From assembly GCA_039545295.1 (NCBI GenBank), contig BCIK01000012.1, positions 1 through 64,000 of the forward strand: 64,000 nt of DNA, written 5' to 3'. Source of the DNA: Udeniomyces pyricola (Eukaryota > Basidiomycota > Tremellomycetes > Cystofilobasidiales > Mrakiaceae). Both the position numbers and the translations under genes were made by a program. Below the pieces are notes generated by a model. That model searched no databases, was not told where the DNA came from, and worked only from the letters and a program-made list of their open reading frames with translations. Position 1 is the first letter of the stretch. Each line of letters begins with the position of its first letter. Positions 49,401 to 60,779 of this stretch are shown here, piece after piece.

Positions 49401-49923
49401 TGCATATATGGAAGTTGATCAAGTCAGAAAAGCCGTCAGCATGCAGGTAATACATTGTGCAGTGTCGGGTTGGTTTCTGTTTCGGCATCGACCTCTATCC
49501 GACCCATCCACCGGAATCCCTGTCGGGATACCATATGACCCCAACAAGCCCTTGGTCTGCACGGTTGAGCACGAGGATGTGTTGTGTCGAAGCTCAAAGG
49601 GTCAAGACAAGCATGCTCCTAGCTCCGACTTTCCTCCGCTTCTCTTCTCGTCCGGTAGGATGTGAATGTTGGATCCGTCCGGTCCGGTGCGGCCTCCCGT
49701 CACGGACGATAGCCCCTGTGTCTATCTGGCTCGAGACACTCACACAAGAATCCTCCAACGGACACGAAAGCGCACTGTACAGGAGGAAGAAAGATGATTG
49801 TCAGTGAATCTACATTGACAAGAATGACGCGAAGGAGCGGGTGGCCGCAGATGATGTCAGACTTGTGGCTGGTCTTACAAAGAGAATGACACGCGAGTTA
49901 GCAAGGAGAGCTAGCGGAGCCAT
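46417..49923 (-). CDS. MFS sugar (hexose) transporter
   Basis: Plasma-membrane sugar porter or facilitator with twelve expected helices. The start at 49923 gives MAPLALLANSRVILF; the next two small exons join in phase to restore VGGFLFGYDIGVIS, the canonical start of helix 1. Downstream: LLSAGTFFGAIAQ, SDRYGR (motif A), SIFVWSVIFTIGVAIQT, FTVGRFIAGLGVGAMSAIVP (PIYQAE-like position reads PLYNGE), VPVGLQMLFGLILCSGILFL followed by PESPR, LNGMALMFFQQLNGQNFY (the QQLxGxN sugar-binding block), FMIDRLGRRKMLI, LGESFPLRVRSKGIAIG and FMIPETKNLSLEEVDELY (the PETKG-type end). The C-terminal tail ends RRKPAAYIH at 46417. The exact sugar cannot be told. Around ten introns. Confidence 0.93.
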
Positions 49924-50946
49924 GGTGCCGGGAGTCGAGTTTTGGTGGATAGTTTGGCGGTGGATCAATGGTTAATGTAGGCGCAGGGAGTGAAAGGCAA
50001 GAGTGATGAGAAGATGCCGATGATGGTGATGATGATAGGTTGGATCGAAGAGAGGAGGGTCAGCGCATTAAAGAGAACGCAAGAGGGGGAGGGGGATGGG
50101 CCGGACGGATGGAAGGACGCGCGATGCTGGAATAGTCGACGACCGGACGAAGCGCAACGTGAAGACCAAAGAGGAAATTGAACCGTGTCCCTGCGCTTTT
50201 CCTTGACGGAGTTAAGTTTGGTGGATTGTCATACATGCATGCATCATCTTGGTTGATAGTCTCGAACCGAACTTGACATGCTTGACATCCAGCCTTTGAT
50301 GCGTCTGATCACGTGCAGCCCTATTATATATATATATATATATATTATATGCCGCCTCATGAGCATCATCATCGACCGGATCGACCGGAGCTCGTACCGT
50401 TAACTCAACGCAGATCAGTGCCGCGTAGTCATACGTGTCGTTACATATATATGTCCGGTCTCGCCATTCGATCTCGATCTGATATACATATATGTCTGTG
50501 CTATGTATCAGGCCAATCCTATGATCAGATCTCGAATAGTAGCTCTGTCGGTTCAAGTTCTTCAATGTTCACTCACGCGAACCATCAACCATGGGTGAGA
50601 GCTCTCACTAGAGAGCTCAGTCGAATGGCAGCAAGTTTAGAAGTCAGTTACAGTTGGCTCTAGAGAGCGATGATCTTGGATGATCATACACCAATGCGCA
50701 CCAACCAGCCTCAACATCGATCAAGCTTCAAGCACCATGCACCACCAAGCTTCATGATAGCTTGATGTCAGACGTTCCGGGCCTTGTACATATCAATCCA
50801 GTGACACTTTACAAGACAGATCACCAGCACCATCAGACTGGCATATGCAAGTTAGAGAGATCATGGCGTGGGCCCTAGCCTAGCTTGTCCGGGGCGACAA
50901 CCCTCGGCCCTCGTCTTTTTAGAATGGGAAAAAGACATGTAGATTC
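49924..50946. other. Intergenic region upstream of the sugar transporter
   Basis: About 1.0 kb between the sugar transporter start and the UTP23 stop. It contains the TA run at 50325-50346, TA/TG-rich sequence near 50450-50500 and an inverted repeat at 50714-50766. I find no gene; the ORFs are chance readings. Confidence 0.55.
50325..50346. repeat. (TA)n microsatellite
   Basis: Alternating TA tract of about 22 bases, followed by a second shorter TA-rich patch. Seen directly in intergenic sequence. Confidence 0.95.
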
Positions 50947-52450
50947 TCACTCATCGTCTCCACTTCCCCCACCTTCACTCTCACCCCCATCACCAGCCCC
51001 ACCACTCGCCTCAGCAGTAGCCCCTCCCTTGCCCTTTCTTCTTCTCTTCTTCTTCCTACCACCCGCGGAAGGACCCTCAGCTCCAACCTGGTCGGCTCCA
51101 ACGATGTCGACTTTGAGTGTCTCGCGCTTGCTTCCGTCCCCCTTCTCCTCCTCATCGCCAGCCCCTCCTTCACCCGACACAATCTCTCCTTCACGTTTCC
51201 TCTTACCAAGGCCTACGGACGCCGACGAGTCCTTGCTCTTCTTTGCGCCTCCTTTCGCTGGAGGTACAACTTTCTTCTTCTTCACAGAAAGCGGATTAGG
51301 TCCTTTGGGCCCCTTCTTCTTCTTTGGCGGATCCACGGTGGTAGAGGTGGATGCGGCAACGTCTGTGGCGCCAATAACGTTGGAAGCGGTAGAAGGGATA
51401 GCGAGCGACTGAGCCGTTGGTTTCAGCGTCGATTCTTCGATCTAAGGAAAAGTCGAGCCCAAACTCGTGTTAGCTGGCACTGATTTGATAGACAACTTAT
51501 CTTCATCGTCTACGTGGGTTTCTAATGTACGATTCTGCAAAGAAAAAAAAAAAAGAAAAAGAGATACGTCTGAGCGGATCGGTACGCACCTCTTCCTTTC
51601 TCCTGGTCGTCACGTCGCTCATCGGCTCCATGACCGTGACGCCACGCTTGACGTGCATGATGGGGACAGCCGGAATCTTTCTCAGGTGATTACGAAGCGT
51701 ATCCGATTGGGTGGCAAGGACATATCGATGCTGATTCGTCGCACCTAGAGACAGTCGAGAAGAGAGGCGAGGTCAGGTTGCGGTCATATGCGAGAGGAAA
51801 CAGTATGTCAGTGAACCGATATTTCGAATTGTTCTGTGCCACTTAGACATTGGTTAAACCCGTATATAGACACGTTTGTCTTGAACTAGGTGACCACGAG
51901 ATATACACTTTGAACTCACCAACGACACTGGTCAGACACTCATCCCCCGGAACAGGCTCTCGATGATTACATTTCCTCCTCTCGAATTGCTTGGCCAAGT
52001 CAACAACGTATTGGCCCTCTCGACCAAGATTGTAGAGCTCTTGCATACAGCACTGTGTGATCACTACAAGATGGAAGCCGATGGACGTTAGTAAGCCAGC
52101 TTAGCGACCAGGTATCGACAGAGAATGCACATAGGCAAGGAGCGAAACCGACTTGGCTTGACTTTGCCCTGGAGGACGGTCTCGAGTTGCTTCTCGACAT
52201 TCATCTGAGACTTGGCAAGCACCTCGCAGAATTCGGCATCCACTGAATAAGCAACAGGATGATCAAGACAGATGAAAGATGTTGAGTACATGGTCGAGGA
52301 AAGCAGAGACCGAGCTGTAGCTGTGAATGGACTGATGGACGACGCGACGAGCTGGTACTCACGTAGGGCTTGAAACGGCTGTCGGAAGCCAAAGGTGATG
52401 CTGTAGGCCGACATGAGCCTCTTGTAGGCTTTGACTCGTTTCTGACGCAT
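50947..52450 (-). CDS. UTP23: rRNA-processing protein Utp23 (PIN-domain, small-subunit processome)
   Basis: Nucleolar PIN-domain protein that binds snR30/U17 and the 18S region during small-subunit assembly. The start at 52450 gives MRQKRVKAYKRLMSAYSITF followed by GFRQPFQAL, the standard Utp23 beginning. Next: VDAEFCEVLAKSQMNVEKQL, MITQCCMQELYNLGREGQYV, then AKQFERRKCNHRE and PVPGDECL, which supply the Cys/His zinc site inserted in the PIN fold. HRYVLATQSDTLRNHLR and IPAVPIMHVKRGVTVMEPMS follow. The C-terminus is a long Lys-rich and acidic tail (PPKKKKGPKGPNP, GGRKKKRRRKGKGG), stop at 50947. Fcf1 is the main alternative; the zinc site and basic tail favour Utp23. Four or five introns. Confidence 0.92.
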
Positions 52451-52700
52451 GACCGAGAGTGAGAGAGAGCAGCGAGGGCCGGATGGTAGGGTGGTTGGGA
52501 GGAGCTGAGCGTTGAACGATTACAGCTGCGACATTTGGGGGCAGATTTCGGTGACTATCGATCGAGACTACGGTCATCATCGATCACCCCTTTCGCTTGC
52601 ATCCGCACAAGAGTACGTTTCGCTCTACGATTTCTTTTTTTTTTTCTTTTTCATTTCGACTGCGTTCGCATCGACCCGGTTATAATCCACGACATCACAT

Positions 52701-54906
52701 TTATACTTCCATAATTTCGTCATCACTTTCCGCCTCATCCACAACGTCAGCCGCCTCAACCTTGGTCTCCTCGCCCTCTTCTCGCTGAAGAAGATCAACC
52801 AATCGAGGGATCGCCTCGCCAATCTGTGGAACGTATGCGACATGAATGAGCCCAATTGCACAAAAGACCAAAATACCGAGTCGCACTCGCTGAAAGCTGA
52901 AATAAAGAAAAAGGCAACGTACTTGATCGTCCGTTTCGACCTTGTGAGCTTCTCGAACAGCAAAGTAAGCACCTTTCGCTCGGAGAGTCTCTCGGCCTCG
53001 AAGGGCTGCAAGCAAACGATATATGAAGCGCAATTTTGATTAGAACCAGCCCGCCAACTCTGAGCCTGAACTGAGAGCGGAGAAGAAAAGAACGCACTAG
53101 TTGCGAGCAAAAGCAAAATCTCAACGCAGGTCAGTCGAAGGACAGGGTCCCTCTCACGCTCTTTGTCTGGAGGAAGGAACTGCAGGGACTCGGGAAGTTG
53201 TTCCATATCCTATTGGAACAAAGTTCGATAGCAAATGTATGTGTCAGTACAGTTTGATCAGGAATTGCAGACTCTTAGAATAAGAGAGGACAGACCTCGA
53301 TATCAAGCTCCTCTCCACCCATCAAAGGACCCATGACCTTGGGGAGGATATCGACACCTCGAACCTTGACGTGTGATGGAGTCGTGCCGTCCGATGGAAG
53401 AGGGTTTTCCGAAAGATGAGGGACCGATACAGTCGTGTCTGCAAAGTACGCGAAACATGTGGATCAGCAAGAGGGAAGGGGTCAAGATATGGAAAAACAA
53501 CAACGCCAAAGCAGTATGTTCTCTATACCTTCAGGGGCAAGCAGAATGGGATGAGTTTGCGACGAGAGCGCAATGTGTCTGAGCGGCGATAAGCGGAGCG
53601 AGCGTCAATTCAGATCGATATGTGAGTGTCTTGTCTCGAGAGTAATGTTGCAAAGTCCATGTCCCATTAAGACGCGAACGAAGATGATATCTCTTACTTG
53701 AGGGTACTGAGGACTCCGCCACGTCGGATGGTGTCGTTGTGCTCGGTAAAAATGAGGAGCTTGCTCAGAAGGGATTCGGTGCGGAGAAGATCCGGCAAAG
53801 GCTCCACTGTTGAGTCAGGGTGCTTGGGAATTTCGATAGCAGGAGCGAGGAGGGCTTGGCGGATAGGAGGAAGCTATATCCGATCAGGTCAGACAAATGA
53901 GTGATCAGCCGCACGTCCTGGATGGCACGATCACCACACGATGCAACTCACCATCGACAGGTTGGAGAAGACAGTTGCCAAAAAGTGGCAGTCTCCCTTC
54001 CGCTGGACACCCTTCTTACTTTCGCCGTTCTCGTCCTTGGACGCGACAGATTCGGCTCCGGCACCCTGGACGAATGCCTCGACGAGGAGAGTGAGAGGGG
54101 GAAGGAACTCGACAGTGACCTCGACGTCACCAATCGGCATGTTGCCCGGAGCGGTCGCCGAGGCACAGCGAGAGGAAGGAAGATAGTATGTCTGGAGCTG
54201 AGGAGGAGACGCCTTCGTGTTCGGTACCAGAGGGACAATGGGAATGCGAAGAGTCGAAAGGGTCTTAGTGAGGGGAAGAGACGAGGTCAGGTTGGAAAGA
54301 AGCATCGAGGCAAGAGAAGAAAGGACCGAGGTCGGGTTCTGACAAGGATGTGAGGGTGGCATAAACGCGTGTGATTAGTCATTGCAGGTAGTAGAATATG
54401 GAGGGGAAAGCACTGTGTGAGACTACGAACGATGATGTATGACGTGAGGAAGACAAGGAAATCGTCGTCGCCGAGCTCCTTTTGGACCATGGCGGCATCA
54501 CTCAAATTGACGAGGGCTGAGAATGCACCGTGAGCAATCATGGCCTGATCCCTGCAAAGCAGCTTGAGACTCCAGATAGGTCCACCCTTGACGGTCGAAG
54601 TTCCGGCGTCATCCTTTGTCGCGGCCGGCGTGGAACCGGAGAGACCCGACGGGTAGAAGAGGGCTGCCCTGTAGGGAGACGTCTTGATAGTGTGACCAAG
54701 AAGGTTTTGAAGCGCAATCTCTCGAACCTGGGGATTGGGATCCCGCAGGAAGGGAACTGGGATGAGCACAAGGGCGTGGGGAGAAACAGAGCGGTTTAGT
54801 TTTCGAGTTGTTTGGAAAGCTTGCGCACGAAGCGAGACTTGGGGCGAAGGGGACCAAGGTACGGACGAAGTTCCCTCAGCTGAGCGAGTTCGGAGCTATC
54901 AGCCAT
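52701..54906 (-). CDS. HGH1: Hgh1 (FAM203), armadillo-like chaperone for elongation factor 2
   Basis: Armadillo/HEAT-type helical protein that helps eEF2 fold with the TRiC chaperonin. The start at 54906 gives MADSSELAQLRELRPYLGPL (the end of this exon is uncertain). Then VPFLRDPNPQVREIALQNLL, LLCRDQAMIAHGAFSALVNL, NPTSVLSSLASMLLSNLTS, CHFLATVFSNLSM, FTEHNDTIRRGGVLSTLK, ILPKVMGPLMGGEELDIEDM, DPVLRLTCVEILLLLATT, GRETLRAKGAYFAVREAHKV and the acidic end VVDEAESDDEIMEV at 52701. The DPN-x-QVR-x-A start, the RRGGVLSTLKN-type block and the GRExLRxKGxYxVxRExH motif are diagnostic of Hgh1. The family is usually 350-450 residues, and this fits. About seven introns. Confidence 0.93.
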
Positions 54907-57164
54907 GACAGATAAAGTGGAATGGAGAATGTGGGTATGAAAGAGAGTTGGTGGATGTAATATCAGGAATGATGACTGAACGCACTGAACGTCCTGGACG
55001 ATCAGAGGATTCGAGTATACGAGCACCGCTTGTTTGCCTTTTTTCCAGACACGTGTGGATGTGCTGTGCGTCATTTGGCGTTGTTCGCCTGTATTCAGCT
55101 GTATTTGATCATAACATATATACATGATCTATATCTCTGATTGCCATGTTGCTGATGATACATAGGACTGGCGTCCGAATCGTGCGCGGCCTCTACCTGT
55201 ACCGGCCAAGCGAGCCCTAGACACGATGGGAATGGACTATGTACAGCAATATCTCATTGATGAGGTGCCTGTGGCTGAGATATATAGTCGCGGACGTCAG
55301 GTTTCGTGCATTTCATGATCGCAACAGGGTACAAGTTCGAAGAGGGCCATCGCGCGCGCGCTCGCGCAACGAACCATGACGACTGGCAGTCTAAGTGCAG
55401 AGATATGGAGGCAAAGCTGATTGCAGTCCAAAGAGATTGGAACAGCTTCCTCTACTTATAATTAAGTGTTACATGAGTGATTCGTCATGAGTACCGTCGT
55501 CGCACGTGACCATGACAGAGGAAACCGACTCGGCTTCTAATTCCCCACAACTATCTTGACTAGGTTCCTCTCGACCCATACCTGGAGCGATTAAAGGTTC
55601 GTTCGTCAATCGTGCGACACTGCATCTGCACGTGCAGTTTGTGTCGTCCTTTCCTTTTCACTGCTGATCACACACGTACGAGACAAAAAAAAAAGAGGCT
55701 TTGAAAGCGAATACACGACTCGACTCGAGGACCACGGGATGGACATTATCGGACTTGCAGCGAATAATGCTGTACATGGATAGCTGCCTGTCATTGATCA
55801 AGTGTCTTTCTAACACCGAAGTTGTACGATTGTACATCACCTATGTATTCTTAGTTTCTCGGTCAAAGGGTGATTCAGCTCGCGCTTGCAGACTGCATGA
55901 AAAGAAGGTACCCTCGTCTCACTCCGGGAGGTCTAACGGTATGATACCATGCCTTTAAGATGCATGACCGCATGCTCGATTGGACGGATCTCGGCTTCGT
56001 GCCATACGCTGTGCTTGACGATGTCGTTTGAATCATCTTGACGGCTTATCCCTGACTTTCGATCTTTCACCAGACTTTGAGTCATGTTGTCGACTCGAAC
56101 ATGACCCTTGCCACCTTAGCAAGACTGTACGGCTTGCCTACCCGGCTCCACGCTCACGCCTCCTAGCTTGCTCTTCTCCATACCCAGGAAGCAACGACCG
56201 CCCAATTGTTTCGGTCTCATGTTGATTCTCTCTATCATCATGACGGACTCCAGTCAGGTTGGGCTCAAGCTTCCGACTTTTTGCGAGGTGTCTTCGTGCC
56301 GCTGTTGGCCAAGTGCCACCAAGAGCTTTCGAACCAGGAGGGCTCGAAGGCGAGAGCGAAGAAATCCGGGGAGCGTGCCAGTGGAACTATGGTTCCGTGG
56401 GTGATGATGCTGGAAGAGTGGAGGGTCCAGCAGGAAAAGACTAGAAGAATGCCTTACGTGATTGAATACAGAAAGCAAGGTCAATCCGGTCCATTTCACA
56501 AGGTCAGTAGACGTCAATGCTATAAAAGCAATATATATATATATATATCTATTGATCAGTAGTAGTTCGTTCTTCTGTACATGTCCGACGACACACTGAT
56601 ATACCAGCACGATCAATAAGTAGCCGGTTCATTCATGATCAATCCACGTCGATGGTGAACAGATTGGTCCCAGCTGTCAGGCGGGACAATGGAAGGAGGT
56701 CAAGTGCATGTGAGTTTTGGCTACGGCCAGGCGACTGAAGGCTGCCTTTCTATGGCCGACTGGCACTCTACCTGTACGATCAAGCCTATTGGTGAGGGTG
56801 CGTCATGGGCAAGTCTCTGACTTGACACTCATCCTCATCCTCCAGCCTGGTCGAACAAGCCATTAAAACTCTCCACGTCGACCCCGGCGTTTGAATTTCT
56901 CCTTGGTTTCGTCGGCCTGCCTAGCCTGCTCCCAAATCAAACTCCTCCTCACTGTGCCAAGCCGATTTCCACAACTACTTGCTAGTCCGACTTTTTTTTT
57001 TTTACTCACTGCTTACTGGCTATTGTGCAGTCATACATATCACTATAAGATACTACAGCCTACGGACGCTCTTAATGGCCATCAACCGGATCCGTCGCCA
57101 GGGGTATCCTGAGAGCTCCTACCGCCAACACGCTGTTTTTTTTTTTTTTATCCGGCTCATTTTG
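54907..57164. other. Long intergenic region; one ORF of doubtful status
   Basis: About 2.25 kb. I see no recognised gene. A plus-strand open stretch at about 56206-56562 (118 codons, includes DFLRGVFVPLLAKCHQELS and KARAKKSGERASGTMVPWVM) is protein-like in composition but has no recognisable motif; it could be a small unannotated gene or a decayed element. A TA microsatellite sits at 56531-56548, and T-rich runs at 56990-57003 and 57136-57148 lie near the nuclease gene 3' end. Confidence 0.4.
56531..56548. repeat. (AT)n microsatellite
   Basis: Alternating AT tract of 18 bases at the end of the uncertain ORF at 56.2-56.5 kb. Seen directly. Confidence 0.95.
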
Positions 57165-60100
57165 CTATTGCTTTTCTCGCGTCTTTTTGGCCAGCAACAT
57201 GGCTCCGACAGGGCCATTGACAAAGGCCTTGCGCATTTGGCGAGCCGCTTCTCTCGTTAAGGCGTTTGGGTCAATTAGATTGTTTGGACTCGATGAAGAT
57301 GGTTCAGTCAGCGTAGTTGAGTGTGGAGAGCATGAGATGTTTATGGGTTTCGTGAGGGGTGGCTGGCGAAGACGATCATCAGACAGCGTAGGGGCAAAGT
57401 CGAGGTTGCTCGGAGAACCGACCGGTGTCGTCAGAATGGTGGCTGGAAGTTTGGACGGCAAAGGGATTGTTGGTTGTTCGATCGGACACAGCTTGGGTGA
57501 CGGAGGAGTCGGTCGTAGATGGAGCTGACTGATCTTGACTCGTCGTGAAGAGTTTTCTCCGGGATTCTGGGAGTTTGCGATCGGAGCATGGGGACCAGAC
57601 ATTTTAGGGCCAAGCTCCGGAGCTCGCTGAGTGTCTGCTTGCTCCCAAGTCTTGATCTTGGGGGATATCGCAATTGAATGGAGATGGGGGCTGTCGGAGT
57701 TGTTCCGAGCAGCTAAGAGAGCGATGCGCGCGTCTTGGTCAGGAGCAGCTGGTGATGCCTGAAAGTCAAGGGATTAACGGACGTCAGAAATATGTGAACG
57801 GAGTACCCGGACGTCGGCAGGTTGGGAAAAAAACTGACTTTGACGGGTTCGCTAGCCTCCAAGTTCATCAGCTCATGGATAGCCTCGGCTTGGCCTACGT
57901 TGACAACAGCCAAAAGCTGCTTTAAAATGCGATTACTCTTCTTTCCGTAAGCATTTGAGCCCACTTTGATACCTTGCTCCTCGATGTTGTCCCTCTTTTT
58001 ACCCCTGCCACCTTGGGTCAAAACGATCCGCCTGAGGAGATCTTCCTCAGCCTTGAGGCCCTCTGGTTCATCTGCAAAGTTGTCCGGCCTTGTGCCAGCA
58101 ATGCCACCCCATTCGCCGCCACCCGTCCGAAAGACATGCCCACCAGATAAAGCGCCATGATCCAAAGACGACTCTAGTCCAGTAAGAACATTTTCCCAAG
58201 CTTGGGCTTCGCCGTTGATCTCGGTCCGATCGCAAAAGGCTGTGACGAGCTGTCGGACTGTCTCCAGACCGGATGGAGAAAGGTGAGAGCGAAAAAGGAT
58301 GGGAAGCGAGAGGAGCTCGATAGGACGGGAGTGAACGAGGACCGAGTTTGGATAAAGAGCGTCAGGTCGAAAGAGACTGACAAAGGACTGAAGTTCAGGC
58401 AGAGGGGAATGCCGAGCGATAGGTGCATTCTAATCATTGCGAGTGGCGATGCGCATAGATGAGACATGGTCAAATAGAGAAGACGCGCAAGTTAGTCGTG
58501 GATCGGGAGCTCATCCACACGAAGAGCTCGCAGAAACATCAACGAAACGCACGATCGTGGTGGGCCATTCAGCGCTTCCGTCCATGGCCCGGACCACTTG
58601 ATCTCCTAACCACGCATTATATAGTTCCCAATGACTTAAACGAAGCTCCATTGGGTTGACAGCAACGACGAGGGTTCCGTCAATCTGTTTGCCTGTGGTC
58701 CGTACGAGGGCGCATCGATCTTTCATCTCGCAGGCGTGAAACCGTGAAGGGCGCGACTCTGGGGATGGCCGGATGTGCGTCGCGTCGATGGATGGAATGT
58801 AACGGTAGATGGTTCGTTTGTACCGGTCGAGGTGGATCTACGTTCATGGGAAGATATCAAGATTAGCCATAGCTATGCTTCAAATTATTTAACGCTAGAC
58901 TGGATCACAAAGGGCGTACCTCTGCGTCTGGCCAGGCCTCGGAAACGCCGAGAAGAAGCTCTTCGTAACTGCAAGGAGTCAAAAGTCGAGGAAATAAGCT
59001 AGACGTCCAAGCTGCTAAGCACAGTGCGTCTTGAAGCTGCTCAGACGAACCCCCAAGTCCATGCGTTGAGGAAGAACCTCGTATCAGGCGGATATTTCTT
59101 CATGATATCGACAACACCTTTCACGCCCCGTTCTTTCAGCGGCATGTCTCCCGTCTCTAGCCTGCCAAGAGGGTCGAAGAGCCATCAGTACAGGGGAACT
59201 CTTGCATCGATAGATCTTCCGCTCTCAGCTAGAGCCTAGACTCACAATGCACTCGTGTCAAGATAGATTGCCTTGAGCCGTTCCTTCCCCCTGGCTTGGC
59301 CAGCAGCATCACTTTCACCCTCTAGCCAGCCACCGAATCGCTCAAGAGGACAACTGCGCTTCATGATTCTTTCGATGAAGCTAGTTTCGCACCGGATGTC
59401 TCCCGTGTGGAGAACAGAACCATTGGGTCCCTCGATGAGGAACAGGGCACTGCCCGGGCAATGGTTGGCATCGAGCAAGGTAAGGAGGATCGTCGTTGTA
59501 GATGAGATGGCGAACGGTGTTCGAGTGTTGAACGGAATGGGTTTCTTGTGACGTGATCCATGGTCGCGAGGAGAGATGGATGGAATGTATCCAGGGTAAG
59601 AAGCGGTGAAACGAATGGACGACGCGACTAGTGCGAAAGGTCTCACAAGGCAATCGCAGCCAGTCGTCAAACCAGTGTACGTCTTGATACTCCGGTTGAT
59701 GAATCCGTTATTTCGTCGGTATCGGTTCCATTCGGTCTCCATGTTGAGAACAATTGTCTTGGTCTACATAACAGGTGCGGGATAAAAGGGGGGCAGGGTC
59801 AAGAGATGTAGCAGTGTCGCGTGAGCATGGAGGCCTGCAGCGAGATGATTGAGGGCGCGGACGAAAATGCAAATAGTCACGTCTCGGGAACAGATGATGG
59901 TCATCCCTCCTTGGACCGTATTAAGGCCTTGAGTGTGGTCCTGTAGGCCACGTGCGGAACATAGCGAGGGCAAGGCAAGGCAAAAGGGGCAACGTGTCTT
60001 GGATGAGTACGACGAGAACCGTTTGTTCACTCAATCACTAGGGATTGAAGATGCAGCACGACTGAATTTCGCATAGCGTACGGTATGGCAATGGGTGAGC

Positions 60101-60246
60101 AGGTACAGCGTCGCCGGTGGAAAGTGAGATTGGCCAGCATGGTTAGGCAGGTGCTGGGGAAAGGGGATCGGGCTCTTTGGGGTGGAGAAATGATCGATCC
60201 TGATGTCGGGGTACTCTAGTATATGGCCTGCGAAGAGACCAGCCAT
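57165..60246 (-). CDS. Artemis/Pso2-family DNA-repair nuclease (metallo-beta-lactamase, beta-CASP)
   Basis: Nuclease acting on damaged DNA ends, hairpins or crosslinks. The start at 60246 gives MAGLFAGHILEYPDIRIDHF, which matches the Artemis N-terminus better than Pso2. Exons 1 and 2 join in phase to make LLTHCHTDHTQGL, the HxHxDH metal-binding motif, split by an intron after THCHT. Next: MTIICSRDVT, NMETEWNRYRRNNGFINR, LLDANHCPGSALFLIEG, VLHTGDIR (further metal ligands), AIYLDTSAL. The beta-CASP part continues in ELLLGVSEAWPDAEIHLDRY and DGTLVVAVNPMELRLSHWEL. A long C-terminal region (58.2 to 57.2 kb) has QLLAVVNVGQAEAIHELMNL and is otherwise Pro/Ser-rich and probably disordered, ending at 57165. 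Whether it serves end joining or crosslink repair cannot be told. Confidence 0.85.
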
Positions 60247-60779
60247 GGAACGAGCCAGGAGAGTATGGGAGACTGATGAATGGGTGAATGTGTAGTAGTT
60301 GATAGTAAGTGGGACAAATAGAGGTCTTTATTGCTGGACGGGGTCGAAATCAAGTTGAAGCTTCAAGGGCAGGCGAGGAAGTGGGCGGATTTAGCAGACG
60401 TTGATCCACGTTGATCGATTAGCATCATCATTGGGGACATCGTGCATCAACAGCTACAGCTATCACTGTCCACGGACTGATCGACATCCTGTTGCTGTTG
60501 AACTGCGGTTGCTGCGGAGCGACGACACCTTGCATCCGTTAGGCCGTCGGGCGGCGATGCTACGGTCTGCACCGCCTTTTGTCCCTTCCCAATCATATAG
60601 TACCATATACCAACCATGATGCATGAACGTGTCCCCTTCGATCATCGATCACCTCTCACTTGCTCACACATACACACACAGCGCACACAGTGCACCCACT
60701 TCCACACAGCTGCTCCCCCAGCTGCAGCTTCTATCCATTCACCCCCACCGATTAACCCTCCCTTCACTCCCCCTCCACC
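60247..60779. other. Divergent promoter region
   Basis: About 530 bases between the nuclease start and the next plus-strand gene. The plus strand is pyrimidine-rich over the last 150 bases, with CACACA repeats near 60663-60700. No gene seen. Confidence 0.55.
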
